Source: Geobacillus stearothermophilus ATCC 12980 (GTDB taxonomy: Bacteria > Bacillota > Bacilli > Bacillales > Anoxybacillaceae). Taken from it: a stretch of DNA of 64,000 nt. The DNA is taken from NCBI RefSeq assembly GCF_030369615.1, contig NZ_CP128494.1, positions 2,767,742 to 2,831,741 of the forward strand, in the 5' to 3' direction. Numbering within the stretch: position 1 is the stretch's first letter; each line of letters begins with the position of its first letter. Below the pieces are notes generated by a model. It worked only from the letters and a program-made list of their open reading frames with translations. It was not told the DNA's origin and did no database searches. Of the stretch, positions 1-7,758 are shown piece after piece. The position numbers were made by a program, and so were the translations under genes.

Positions 1-658
1 ATTGGCCGAGGGCAAACCACCATAACGCCAGCAGCCAGTACAGGAAGGATCGGGAACTCCCTTGCCGCCAACGACGCCATACAAGCAAAGCGGCGCCCGC
101 ATCGAGCAAACCGGCAATCCCTTCGCCGGCCTTCCACCAGAGCGGCCAGCGGCTTGTCCCGTCTCCCGGCCAAAGTGGCGCTACCCAATGGATGAATAGC
201 CCAACGACCGCCGCATAAGCAAAAGCGGCGAAAAACGCTTGCCACCGTTGCCCGCTCCTCCGCTCCATCACCTCATCGCGGCGCGAAAACAGAAAAAGAA
301 GCCCCCAGGCAAGCGTCAATCGGGCCGAGAGCGAAAAAGGGGACGCTTCCACACCATCAGATGCAAAAGACAAGACAACATGCAGCGAAAACAACAAGCC
401 TGAGGAGAAAAACAGCGCCCCCATCATCAGCCGCTCCATTGACAACGTATGCGGAAACACAGACCATCCTTGCACGGCGACAAGCCAGCAAACGACCGTC
501 ACGGCGAGCCCTAAGGCAAGATGAATAGAATGATAGAATTCGGGCGAAACAGGCAACCGGCTGGCCGCAAACAGAAGCAAGCCAAACATTCCGGCCGCCA
601 GCACGGCCATCGCGCTGTGCAGACGCACCAGGCGATATCGTTCGTATTCCTTCACCAA
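1..658 (-). CDS. Membrane protein, N-terminal part; runs off the left edge
   Basis: An open frame reads without a stop from 658 to the window edge (about 219 residues) and is incomplete at its C-terminus. The visible part is a multi-pass membrane region: about five to six hydrophobic segments separated by short Arg-rich loops, and no signal peptidase site. A GGAGG motif at 666-670 lies 7 bases before a TTG codon at 656-658, which I take as the start. An in-frame ATG at 677-679 lies upstream of that motif and almost on the expected transcription start, so it is unlikely. The layout resembles the membrane input half of a signalling protein (histidine kinase or diguanylate cyclase), but no catalytic domain is inside the window, so function stays open. 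Confidence 0.6.
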   Translation of the reverse strand, partial: MVKEYERYRLVRLHSAMAVLAAGMFGLLLFAASRLPVSPEFYHSIHLALGLAVTVVCWLVAVQGWSVFPHTLSMERLMMGALFFSSGLLFSLHVVLSFASDGVEASPFSLSARLTLAWGLLFLFSRRDEVMERRSGQRWQAFFAAFAYAAVVGLFIHWVAPLWPGDGTSRWPLWWKAGEGIAGLLDAGAALLVWRRWRQGSSRSFLYWLLALWWFALGQ

Positions 659-691
659 CGAGGAACCTCCACTCTTCATTCTATATGGCTT

Positions 692-700
692 ATTATACCA
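692..700 (-). promoter_or_regulatory. Extended -10 promoter for the left-edge membrane gene
   Basis: Minus-strand TATAAT (692-697) is preceded by TG one base upstream (699-700), the extended -10 form. It lies about 20 bases before the Shine-Dalgarno of the gene. No good -35 is visible. Confidence 0.5.
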
Positions 701-751
701 TACGGCTCCCCGCCACGTATATGAACGTCACGGCCGTTTGGTTTGTCCAAT

Positions 752-783
752 AAAAAAGGAGCCTCTCCGGATGAAGAGGCTCC
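752..783 (-). terminator. Intrinsic terminator of azoR
   Basis: A 9-bp stem (758-766 with 775-783) with an 8-base loop is followed on the minus strand by six U. It lies 45 bases after the azoR stop. Confidence 0.85.
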
Positions 784-828
784 CAGGCCAAGTTTGCAGC
801 CATTTCCCGCGCAATACTCGGCCTCCCG

Positions 829-1464
829 TTAAAACGTGTGCGCCAAGTCTTTCGCCCGAGCGATGGCGTTCGCTTTAATTTCTTCCGCCTTTTCCGGCAC
901 CGCCGCATGCCCTTCGACAAACAACCCTTCAAATGACGGAACACCGAAAAATTGCATGATGACGCTTAAATACCGATGGCCCATTTCCATTTCCGCCGCC
1001 GGGCCTTCGGAGTAGAAACCGCCGCGCGCTTGAATGTGGAGCGCTTTTTTATCAGTAAGCAATCCGACCGGCCCTTGTTCCGTATATTTAAACGTCTTGC
1101 CGGCGACCGCCACGGCGTCAATGTACGCCTTTAACACCGGAGGGAACGAAAAGTTCCACATCGGCGTGACGAATACGTATTTGTCGGCGGAAATAAACTG
1201 CTCGCACAGCTCGTTCATCCGCCCGACTTTCGCTTTTTCTTCGTCAGACAGCTCTTCAAACGATTTCCCGGAGCGAAGCTTGTCCCAGCCGCTGAACACG
1301 TCGACGTCGATTTCCGGAATGTATTCCTTGTATAAGTCGAGATGAATGACTTCATGATCCGGATGCACTTGTTTGTACGTCTCAATGAACGCCTTTCCGA
1401 CCGCCATGCTGTAAGACTGCGTGTCGTCGTGCGGATGGGCGGTGATGTACAATACGTTTGTCAT
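829..1464 (-). CDS. azoR: FMN-dependent NADH:azo/quinone oxidoreductase
   Basis: The 211-residue product is a flavodoxin-fold azoreductase, a cytoplasmic FMN enzyme that reduces azo dyes and quinones with NADH and is thought to protect against electrophilic quinones. The N-terminal beta strand [13 protein letters not shown] is the phosphate-binding strand. PMWNFSFP (residues 101-108) is the family's FMN-contacting motif, and an ARGG motif follows near residue 147. The ATG at 1464 is preceded by AAAGGGAG at 9 bases; the longer frame upstream lacks a ribosome site and is rejected. It is monocistronic with its own terminator. Bacillus homologues are repressed by MarR/DUF24 quinone sensors, and a palindrome lies upstream. 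Family assignment is secure; substrate is inferred. Confidence 0.92.
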   Translation of the reverse strand: MTNVLYITAHPHDDTQSYSMAVGKAFIETYKQVHPDHEVIHLDLYKEYIPEIDVDVFSGWDKLRSGKSFEELSDEEKAKVGRMNELCEQFISADKYVFVTPMWNFSFPPVLKAYIDAVAVAGKTFKYTEQGPVGLLTDKKALHIQARGGFYSEGPAAEMEMGHRYLSVIMQFFGVPSFEGLFVEGHAAVPEKAEEIKANAIARAKDLAHTF

Positions 1465-1533
1465 GATGCATACTCCCTTTCGTGATGATCTCGGCACTTT
1501 AGTGTTTGCACTTTGTTCAAGCGGCATTCACTT

Positions 1534-1549
1534 ATTTTGAATTCAAATA
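1534..1549. promoter_or_regulatory. Palindrome upstream of azoR, candidate repressor site
   Basis: The perfect 12-bp palindrome TTTGAATTCAAA (1536-1547) with AT-rich flanks lies about 75 bases upstream of the azoR start. Quinone-sensing MhqR-type repressors use GAATTC-centred palindromes in Bacillus, so this is a plausible operator, but no promoter is clearly aligned with it. Confidence 0.3.
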
Positions 1550-1607
1550 TCTCCAACAAGAGATAATTATATAAAGATCCGACACATTTGGCAAACGATT
1601 TGACCGC

Positions 1608-1636
1608 AAAAAAAAATTGCCTTTCTCCAAGGCAAT
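1608..1636 (-). terminator. Intrinsic terminator of the 49-residue small gene
   Basis: Stem ATTGCCTT/AAGGCAAT (1616-1623 with 1629-1636) followed on the minus strand by nine U, beginning one base after the small gene's stop codon. Confidence 0.85.
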
Positions 1637-1637
1637 G

Positions 1638-1787
1638 TTACTCGCTTTGTTCCACGACAAACGGGTTGCCGCTGATTTGTTTTCGTATCTCATCGGTGAG
1701 CACAAACGGTTCGCTTTTGATAACGATTTCATCATCACCAGGCGGATGGCCGCTTCCATCGTAGTAAATCGGTTTCCCTTCCATCAT
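1638..1787 (-). CDS. Small acidic protein of unknown function (49 aa)
   Basis: A short reading frame begins ATG-ATG at 1787/1784, preceded by AAGGGGG at 6 bases, and ends at 1638 directly in front of a strong terminator. The product begins MMEGKPIYYDGSGHPPGDDE and ends FVVEQSE. It is acidic, with no membrane segment, no Cys and no recognised domain. Ribosome site, full frame and terminator together argue for a real gene. Its upstream DNA is a truncated tnpB, so its original promoter may have been replaced by the insertion. I do not recognise the family. Confidence 0.55.
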   Translation of the reverse strand: MMEGKPIYYDGSGHPPGDDEIVIKSEPFVLTDEIRKQISGNPFVVEQSE

Positions 1788-1820
1788 GGTGAACCCCCTT
1801 GATCCATGCAGAAACTCGTC

Positions 1821-2127
1821 TATACTCTTTCTGTTTGTACGGATATTTGTTATCTAGCCCTTTTTGTTTGGCTTTTTTGGCGCTGTCTCTGGCGTTCAAA
1901 TATTTATGGCATACGGCTTGAATGCTTTGGCTATGGATCGGGTATTTGCCCTTCGTTTGTTTTTGAAGTTCGGTTTGGTTGATCCATTTTCCATTATTCT
2001 TTAATGCATAGTTTTTGGCAATGACTAAACAGTCATTCCAAATTTGAGCCGATATTCGGTTGCATTCGAATAATCGATCGATATCTTTTTTTGATGTTTG
2101 AAAAGGTATTTTGACCGTTCGATACAT
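1821..2127 (-). pseudogene. tnpB N-terminal remnant (IS200/IS605 family)
   Basis: The first about 102 residues (MYRTVKIPFQ through NKYPYKQKEY) read as the N-terminal segment of a TnpB RNA-guided nuclease of the IS200/IS605 superfamily. Homology then stops, and the frame runs on into the leader of the next small gene and ends at 1735. The RuvC-like catalytic domain (the D, E, D residues normally in the C-terminal half) and the zinc finger are missing, so it cannot be active. It has a start with GGAGGTG just upstream. A folded IS-end-like hairpin lies about 120 bases upstream at 2243-2295. Family call from memory of related proteins. Confidence 0.7.
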
Positions 2128-2242
2128 CCTTTCACCTCCTTACTTATAATATAAAATAAAAATATGAATAATCGAAAATCTATATTCTTTTTTCATCGAT
2201 TCTCCCATTTTTTTACTTTTTTTGATCAAAAGTAAAAAAAGG

Positions 2243-2295
2243 ACGCCGCGTATCCCCCGCCTACGCTTCGCTTAGAGGCGGGGGACTTGCGGCGT
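2243..2295. repeat. IS605-type end hairpin
   Basis: Nested palindrome: outer arms ACGCCGC/GCGGCGT (2243-2249 with 2289-2295) and inner arms CCCCCGCCT/AGGCGGGGG. The apical 24 bases at 2261-2284 recur exactly at 25841-25864 in another IS remnant. I read it as the folded terminus of an IS200/IS605 element, associated with the tnpB fragment downstream. Confidence 0.55.
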
Positions 2296-2305
2296 ATGGG
2301 TTGTT

Positions 2306-2340
2306 AAAAAAACGCCGGGGTTTCGTCGCTGCCCCGGCGT
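2306..2340 (-). terminator. Intrinsic terminator of glyQS
   Basis: A 9-bp GC-rich stem (2312-2320 with 2332-2340) with six U on the minus strand, starting 9 bases after the glyQS stop. Confidence 0.9.
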
Positions 2341-2348
2341 TCATGGCA

Positions 2349-3731
2349 TCAAAAGGCGATTTTTTCCTCTAAAAAGGCTTTGAGCTCCCCAATCGGCAAC
2401 CGCACTTGCTCCATCGTGTCGCGGTCGCGCACGGTCACTTGGCCGTCTTGTTCAGACTCGAAATCGTATGTGATGCAAAACGGCGTGCCGATTTCATCTT
2501 GGCGGCGGTACCGCTTGCCGATCGAGCCGGTTTCGTCATAGTCGACCATGAAATGTTTCGCCAGCTCTTCATAAATGCGGTGCGCCCCATCAGCGAGCTT
2601 TTTCGACAGCGGCAAGACAGCCGCTTTGTACGGCGCAAGCGCCGGATGCAAGTGCATCACCGTTCTCGTCGTGCCGTCTTCCAGCTCTTCTTCGTCATAG
2701 GCGTCGATCATAAACGCCAGCGTGACGCGGTCAGCGCCAAGCGACGGCTCAATGCAGTACGGGATGTAGCGCTCGTTCGTTTCTTGGTCGAGATAATGGA
2801 AGTCCTCGCCCGAGTATTCCATATGCCGCTTCAAATCGTAATCCGTGCGCGACGCGATGCCCCACAGCTCGCCCCAGCCGAACGGGAAATGGTACTCGAT
2901 GTCCGTTGTGGCGTTGCTGTAGTGGGACAACTCTTCTTTCGCATGGTCGCGCAGGCGGATGTTATCCTCCTTCATGCCGAGCGACAGCAGCCAGTCCTTG
3001 CAAAACTGTTTCCAATAGTCAAACCATTGCAGCTCCTCACCGGGCTTGCAGAAAAACTCGAGCTCCATCTGTTCGAATTCGCGCGTGCGGAATGTGAAGT
3101 TGCCCGGCGTAATCTCGTTGCGGAAGCTTTTGCCGATTTGCGCGATGCCAAACGGCAATTTTTTGCGCATCGTGCGCTGGACGTTTTTGAAGTTGACGAA
3201 AATGCCTTGCGCTGTCTCTGGACGCAAATAAATTTCGTTGGCGCTCGACTCGGTGACGCCTTGGTACGTTTTAAACATTAAGTTGAACTGGCGCACGTTC
3301 GTGAAATCGCGGCTGCCGCATTCCGGGCAGGCGATGTCGTATTCCTTGATGAGTTCATCCATTTTGGCCAGCGGCAACCCGTCAACGATCATCTCGATCC
3401 CTTTTTCCTCGAGCGCCTTCTCAATCAGCTTGTCGGCGCGGTGGCGCGCTTTGCACTGTTTGCAGTCGACCATCGGATCGTTGAAGTTGCCTAAGTGACC
3501 GGACGCTTCCCACGTTCTCGGGTTCATTAAAATGGCGGCGTCAAGCCCGACGTTGTACGGTGACTCTTGGACGAACTTTTTCCACCACGCCCGTTTGATG
3601 TTGTTTTTCAGCTCGACGCCAAGCGGGCCGTAATCCCACGTGTTCGCCAGCCCGCCGTAAATTTCCGAGCCCGGAAACACGAAGCCACGATGCTTGGCAT
3701 GTGCGACGATTTCTTCCATTGTGACAGCCAT
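2349..3731 (-). CDS. glyQS: Glycyl-tRNA synthetase, single-chain type
   Basis: The 460-residue product is the homodimeric (archaeal/eukaryal-type) class II glycyl-tRNA synthetase, which charges tRNA-Gly for translation. Visible features: the N-terminal [13 protein letters not shown] segment, two CxxC pairs (VDCKQC and ACPEC) in the insertion that binds metal in relatives, the class II motif 2 region [14 protein letters not shown], and motif 3 [14 protein letters not shown] followed by a C-terminal anticodon-binding domain. AGGAGG lies 9 bases before ATG 3731, while it abuts an ATG at 3740, so I use 3731. Expression is under the T-box leader upstream, which reads uncharged tRNA-Gly. Confidence 0.97.
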   Translation of the reverse strand: MAVTMEEIVAHAKHRGFVFPGSEIYGGLANTWDYGPLGVELKNNIKRAWWKKFVQESPYNVGLDAAILMNPRTWEASGHLGNFNDPMVDCKQCKARHRADKLIEKALEEKGIEMIVDGLPLAKMDELIKEYDIACPECGSRDFTNVRQFNLMFKTYQGVTESSANEIYLRPETAQGIFVNFKNVQRTMRKKLPFGIAQIGKSFRNEITPGNFTFRTREFEQMELEFFCKPGEELQWFDYWKQFCKDWLLSLGMKEDNIRLRDHAKEELSHYSNATTDIEYHFPFGWGELWGIASRTDYDLKRHMEYSGEDFHYLDQETNERYIPYCIEPSLGADRVTLAFMIDAYDEEELEDGTTRTVMHLHPALAPYKAAVLPLSKKLADGAHRIYEELAKHFMVDYDETGSIGKRYRRQDEIGTPFCITYDFESEQDGQVTVRDRDTMEQVRLPIGELKAFLEEKIAF

Positions 3732-3767
3732 CGTGTTCATCCTCCTTCAATGTGATGTCCACCAATC

Positions 3768-3955
3768 AAAAACGCCCTCGCCCCTAGGCCTGACGCCTAG
3801 GGACGAGAGCGTAGCTCCCGCGGTTCCACCCTAGTTGATGCGCAAATCACGCATCCCCTTTTTGCCATTTCCGCTCCGGACTGCCGTTTCATTAACCGTC
3901 TTCACCGGGCTCCCACCGCCCCCGGCTCGCTTCGGAAGAGAGGGTTAACTACTAT
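3768..3955 (-). promoter_or_regulatory. T-box leader riboswitch of glyQS (tRNA-Gly sensing)
   Basis: The minus-strand leader contains the near-invariant T-box sequence AGGGTGGAACCGCGGG (3817-3832), which pairs with the tRNA acceptor end. A GC-rich terminator stem with a U run follows (3768-3811). The 5' part holds a specifier stem with a GGGGGCGG loop region, compatible with a GGC glycine specifier. Established role: uncharged tRNA-Gly stabilises the antiterminator and lets transcription reach glyQS. Exact boundaries and specifier are inferred. Confidence 0.9.
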
Positions 3956-3993
3956 TGATCCGTCATCGCGATCCATATATGATTTTGTCCACT

Positions 3994-4023
3994 ATCATAG
4001 CAAACCAGAAAGACCTATGTCAA
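3994..4023 (-). promoter_or_regulatory. Sigma-A promoter of the T-box/glyQS transcript
   Basis: TTGACA (4018-4023) and TATGAT (3994-3999) on the minus strand, spaced 18 bases. The -35 overlaps the last codons of the upstream glycosyltransferase gene. Confidence 0.8.
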
Positions 4024-4859
4024 TGGTCGCTCGCATTTTTTTGCGCCCAAAACCGCGACACGACGGGCTTCCCGTCCCAGATGACTTCGCTTTTCGCCCG
4101 GCGCTTCGCGACTTCCGGCTCGTCAAGCAATAGCCAAAAATTTTTCATCGGCAAGTCCCCAAGCCCATGCTTCTCACACAGCCGCCGCAAATATTGGCGC
4201 CGCTTGTCGTTCATATGTCGCGACACGTTGTCGCCGTCCGGGCTGAACGCGTACAACACGGTCGCCGCCGCGACACGGGTGACGCGGCATACAGAGGCGG
4301 CCCGCAAAAAGAAGTCCCAGTCCCAATAATGGTGGACAGTCGTGTCAAAGCAGCCGATCTCGTCATGGAGCGATTTTCGATACACGCTTCCAGACGGGAC
4401 GTACGTCGAAAACGTCCGCATCGCTTCCAAATCATACTCATAGGCAAATAAAAAACGGGCGGATGGAACACGCTGGTCGTTTTTCACCCGATACTGGACA
4501 ATTTCCGCATCGGCATAGGCGAAGTCCGCATGCTCGAGTGCCGCGGCCATCCGCTCGAGATGGCACGGCAACACTAAATCGTCGTCGTCGCAAAGCATGA
4601 TGAGGTCGCCACGCGCCGCCTTGACGCCTTCGTTGCGGGCGGCGACATGTCCTTCGTTTTCGCGGCGGTCGATGAGACGAACGTCAAGCTCCGGGTACAA
4701 GGCGACGACATCATGAACGGGAATGCCGCCGTCATTGACAATGATCACCTCAAAATGGCGGTATGTCTGCCGGCTCAACGCCTCGAGCAGCTCGGCAAGC
4801 GGATACGGGCGATTGTACGTCGGGATGACGACCGATACGAACGGGCGCAAGGAATCCAC
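4020..4859 (-). CDS. Family 2 glycosyltransferase
   Basis: The 279-residue product has a GT-A fold: the VSVVIPTYNRP start (residues 9-18), VNDGG near 41, ARNEG near 74 and the metal/nucleotide-binding run DDDD at 91-94. These are the signatures of inverting GT2 enzymes that transfer a nucleotide sugar to a glycan or lipid acceptor. There is no membrane segment, so it is cytosolic or peripheral. The start is GTG at 4859 with AGAGAGG just upstream. It stands alone between two terminators rather than in a polysaccharide cluster, so the acceptor cannot be inferred. Confidence 0.85.
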   Translation of the reverse strand: MDSLRPFVSVVIPTYNRPYPLAELLEALSRQTYRHFEVIIVNDGGIPVHDVVALYPELDVRLIDRRENEGHVAARNEGVKAARGDLIMLCDDDDLVLPCHLERMAAALEHADFAYADAEIVQYRVKNDQRVPSARFLFAYEYDLEAMRTFSTYVPSGSVYRKSLHDEIGCFDTTVHHYWDWDFFLRAASVCRVTRVAAATVLYAFSPDGDNVSRHMNDKRRQYLRRLCEKHGLGDLPMKNFWLLLDEPEVAKRRAKSEVIWDGKPVVSRFWAQKNASDH

Positions 4860-4881
4860 CGCCTCTCTTCATGATCCGAAC

Positions 4882-4912
4882 AAAAAAGGGCTTACCCTTA
4901 AGGTATAGCCCT
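4882..4912 (-). terminator. Intrinsic terminator of niaP
   Basis: Stem AGGGCT/AGCCCT with an inner TACC/GGTA stem, followed on the minus strand by six U. Confidence 0.85.
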
Positions 4913-4929
4913 CCGTTTGATTTGTCAAC

Positions 4930-6126
4930 TTAAGCGAGCTCTTGCTGCTTCGTCTCTTTGCCGAGGACGGCGACAGAAAGAACGGCGACAAGAACAGCGA
5001 GGCAAAACAGCGTGAAAATCATCGTCACCGACACCCCTTGCGCGACAAGCGATCCGACCAACAGCGGGCCGAAAATGCCGCCGATGCGGCCAAACGCCGC
5101 CGCCATGCCGGCGCCTGTCGCACGGATCGATGTCGGATACTGCTCCGGTGTATAGGCATACAGCGCCCCCCAGGCGCCCAAGTTGAAAAACGACAAGAAA
5201 ATGCCGGACGCCATCAGTCCGACGAGCGACTCGGCCGTGCCGAAAAAGTAGGCGCTCAATGCGGTGCCAAGCAAGTACGCAACCAAGACAAATTTCCGCC
5301 CAGCCCGCTCGATCAGCCATGCGGCGCTGAAATAACCCGGCAGCTGCGCTAGCGTCATGATAAGCACGTACTCAAAACTTTTAATCAAGCTGAACCCTTT
5401 CATGACCATGACACTCGGCAGCCATAAAAACATGCCGTAATACGAAAAGACGACGCAAAACCAAAGGAGCCAAAGCATGACCGTCTCTTTCCGATGGGGA
5501 GCGGACCATACTTTGACGATATTGCTCCACACCGTCTCCTCTTTTTGCGCGGCCGCAAACCGCGGCGAATCAGGCAGACGGAGGCGCAAATAGATCGCAT
5601 ACAGCGCTGGAATCGCCGCCATCCATAACGCCGTCCGCCATCCGTAAACTGGTATGACGAAATACGAGATGAGCGCCGCCAGCAGCCACCCGCCAGCCCA
5701 AAAGCTCTCAAGCAGCACGACAACCCGGCCGCGGTCCTTAGCCGGCACCGCCTCCGAAACGAGCGTTGACGCGACCGGCAACTCACCGCCAAGCCCCATG
5801 CCGATCAAAAAGCGGAGCGCCAAAAACGCCGCCAACGTCGTCGTCAGCGCCGACAGTCCGCTGCCGATCGAGAATAATAACAATGTGACAATGAAAACAT
5901 TTTTCCGGCCGATCCGGTCGGCGAGCAGCCCGAACACGAGCGCTCCGACCGCCATGCCGATCGAGTTGACGCTGCCGATCCAGCCGACTTGGCTGGCCGT
6001 CAAATTCCAGTCTTTTTGCAAGGCCGCCATCAAAAACGACAGCATCCCGACGTCCATGGCGTCAAACAGCCAACCGAGACCGGCGATGCCTAACAGCTTG
6101 CGCTGGGAAATCGCGGTTTGGTTCAT
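4930..6126 (-). CDS. niaP: Niacin permease, MFS transporter
   Basis: The 398-residue product is a 12-helix major facilitator. The N-terminus SQRKLLGIAGLGWLFDAMD, the loop motif LADRIGRK between helices 2 and 3, and the C-terminal RATGAGMAAAFGRIGG match the B. subtilis NiaP (YceI) nicotinate/nicotinamide importer as I remember it, so I call it niaP rather than a generic sugar porter. It imports niacin across the cytoplasmic membrane for NAD salvage. The ATG at 6126 follows AGGGGG at 6 bases; the longer frame to 6294 lacks a ribosome site and contains the promoter. A sigma-A promoter and a NiaR-like palindrome sit directly upstream, supporting NAD-responsive repression. Confidence 0.9.
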   Translation of the reverse strand: MNQTAISQRKLLGIAGLGWLFDAMDVGMLSFLMAALQKDWNLTASQVGWIGSVNSIGMAVGALVFGLLADRIGRKNVFIVTLLLFSIGSGLSALTTTLAAFLALRFLIGMGLGGELPVASTLVSEAVPAKDRGRVVVLLESFWAGGWLLAALISYFVIPVYGWRTALWMAAIPALYAIYLRLRLPDSPRFAAAQKEETVWSNIVKVWSAPHRKETVMLWLLWFCVVFSYYGMFLWLPSVMVMKGFSLIKSFEYVLIMTLAQLPGYFSAAWLIERAGRKFVLVAYLLGTALSAYFFGTAESLVGLMASGIFLSFFNLGAWGALYAYTPEQYPTSIRATGAGMAAAFGRIGGIFGPLLVGSLVAQGVSVTMIFTLFCLAVLVAVLSVAVLGKETKQQELA

Positions 6127-6147
6127 GTGTATCCCCCTGTCATTATA

Positions 6148-6161
6148 GATGTAAAGACATC
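6148..6161. promoter_or_regulatory. NiaR-like operator of niaP
   Basis: Inverted repeat GATGT-AAAG-ACATC centred just downstream of the niaP promoter -10. NiaR represses niacin uptake genes in Firmicutes when nicotinate is plentiful. The position fits a repressor roadblock; site identity is by resemblance only. Confidence 0.5.
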
Positions 6162-6172
6162 GTCTACTGTTC

Positions 6173-6201
6173 ATTATAGAGGAGGACGGAAGTAAATTCA
6201 A
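6173..6201 (-). promoter_or_regulatory. Sigma-A promoter of niaP
   Basis: TTGAAT (6196-6201) and TATAAT (6173-6178) on the minus strand with a 17-base spacer. A second TATAAT lies at 6142-6147, too near the ribosome site to be the main one. Confidence 0.75.
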
Positions 6202-6245
6202 TCCCGTATTGCTCATTGTCTCACAAAAGGAACTACAACAGTAAT

Positions 6246-6280
6246 AAAAAAGCCGCCGAAAAGCGAGTGCTCTCGGCAGC
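6246..6280 (-). terminator. Intrinsic terminator of the sucrose operon
   Basis: Stem of 8 pairs with one mismatch (6252-6259 with 6273-6280), U run on the minus strand, 20 bases after the sacA stop. Confidence 0.85.
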
Positions 6281-6300
6281 TTTGCTTGTGCCAATCCGTC

Positions 6301-7746
6301 TTATAATTCCCATTTCTCGATGTCCATCTGAAGATGCCCATGAGCGCCAAAGAAAATCGTTTGGTCGTCCGGATGCGGAAAAAACCGCGCAGTGAACGTC
6401 TCTTCGCCATCATTGACGAACAGTTCGATCGATGACGTATCAAGGAAAACATGAAGCGAACGAAGACGTGGCAATCGACATTGCCGCTTCTCCGTCAGTC
6501 CGTTCACAAAGCTTTTCCGTTCAAGCGTCAATACCCCTTCGTCACTATTGTAAACAAGGCGAGCCGCATGGCGAAAGTAAATTTCCATCATGCTTCCGAA
6601 CAGTTCGATATTGTCGAGGCGAAGTTCGATCGCATCTCCCTCGAGTCCCGGCCATGACCTCAGCTCATTCACCACAGTGGCGCTTGGATATGCTACTTTT
6701 TGTTTGCGCAACTGTTTCAGCTCTTCCACTGGCGTCTGTCTCAGCTTGCCGCCAGTGAGGCGAAGTTCGCGCGGCAAGGTGAGCGCGTGCACCCAGCGGT
6801 GGCTCACTGTCGGCTGACGGTCTTCATCCTGGTCCGGCACGCCCATCCAGCCGATGAGGATGCGCCGCCCGTTCCGGTCAAGCATCGTTTGCGGGGCGTA
6901 AAATTCAAAGCCGCGATCAAGCTCCTCAAACGTCCCGTGAAGGAATTCGGCCCGTTCGTAGTCGAAGCGGCCGACAAAATAACCTGACTGGTAGACGTTT
7001 TGGTAGCGCATGCCGTCCGGTTTTAATCCTTGCGGGCAGACGATGAGTACGTCTTGCCCATCTAATGGAAACAAGTCTGGGCATTCCCACATATAGCCAA
7101 ACGGACCAAGCCCGTTCATGTTGCCGCCAGCAATTGGGCCAAGATGCTCCCAATGACAAAGATCAGCGGAACGAAACAGCACCGCTTTTCCATCGCCGCT
7201 TTCGCTTTGCGCCCCCAGGATCATATACCAATGGCCCTGATACCGCCATACTTTCGGATCGCGGAAATGGGCCGTATATCCGTCCGGAAGTGTAATGACG
7301 ACGCCTTTTTTTGTAAAATGAATGCCATCTTCCGATACGGCCATGCATTGGTACGTTTGGCGGTTTCCTTGTTCATCTTTCACATTGCCAGTGTAAAACA
7401 GCACGAGTTTTCCATCGCAACTAATCGCACTGCCGGAATAGCAACCATCTTTGTCATACCATTCGCTTGGCGCTAACGCAATCGGCGCTGCTTGCCAATG
7501 AACCAAGTCTGGGGATGTATAATGCCCCCAGAACTTGGCGCCATGGCCGGTGCGAAACGGCATCCATTGGTAGAAGACGTGATACGTTCCGTGCCAGTCG
7601 ATCAGCCCGTTTGGATCGTTCATCAACCCGACAGGAGGCATGAGATGGTAGCGAAGCCGATACCGGTCACGATTGACAAGAGTCTCATATTTTTCGACTT
7701 CAGCGTATGCTTGTTCAATAAGTTTCTGTTCCCGTTCGGATTTCAT
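6301..7746 (-). CDS. sacA: Sucrose-6-phosphate hydrolase (GH32)
   Basis: The 481-residue cytoplasmic glycoside hydrolase splits the sucrose-6-phosphate made by the PTS permease into glucose-6-phosphate and fructose. GH32 signatures: LMNDPNG (residues 41-47, nucleophile Asp44), the RDPKVW transition-state Asp motif, and ECPDLF carrying the acid/base Glu. The five-bladed propeller is followed by the usual C-terminal beta-sandwich. GAGGGGAC precedes ATG 7746. It starts 12 bases after the sacP stop and is the last gene of the operon. Called surA in older G. stearothermophilus literature, as I recall. Confidence 0.95.
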   Translation of the reverse strand: MKSEREQKLIEQAYAEVEKYETLVNRDRYRLRYHLMPPVGLMNDPNGLIDWHGTYHVFYQWMPFRTGHGAKFWGHYTSPDLVHWQAAPIALAPSEWYDKDGCYSGSAISCDGKLVLFYTGNVKDEQGNRQTYQCMAVSEDGIHFTKKGVVITLPDGYTAHFRDPKVWRYQGHWYMILGAQSESGDGKAVLFRSADLCHWEHLGPIAGGNMNGLGPFGYMWECPDLFPLDGQDVLIVCPQGLKPDGMRYQNVYQSGYFVGRFDYERAEFLHGTFEELDRGFEFYAPQTMLDRNGRRILIGWMGVPDQDEDRQPTVSHRWVHALTLPRELRLTGGKLRQTPVEELKQLRKQKVAYPSATVVNELRSWPGLEGDAIELRLDNIELFGSMMEIYFRHAARLVYNSDEGVLTLERKSFVNGLTEKRQCRLPRLRSLHVFLDTSSIELFVNDGEETFTARFFPHPDDQTIFFGAHGHLQMDIEKWEL

Positions 7747-7758
7747 CCGCTTGTCCCC

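Noticed and set aside
2406..3281. Long plus-strand frame (291 codons) opposite glyQS
   Set aside because: Antisense shadow of a GC-rich essential gene; Arg/Ala/Leu-rich, no ribosome site or domain.
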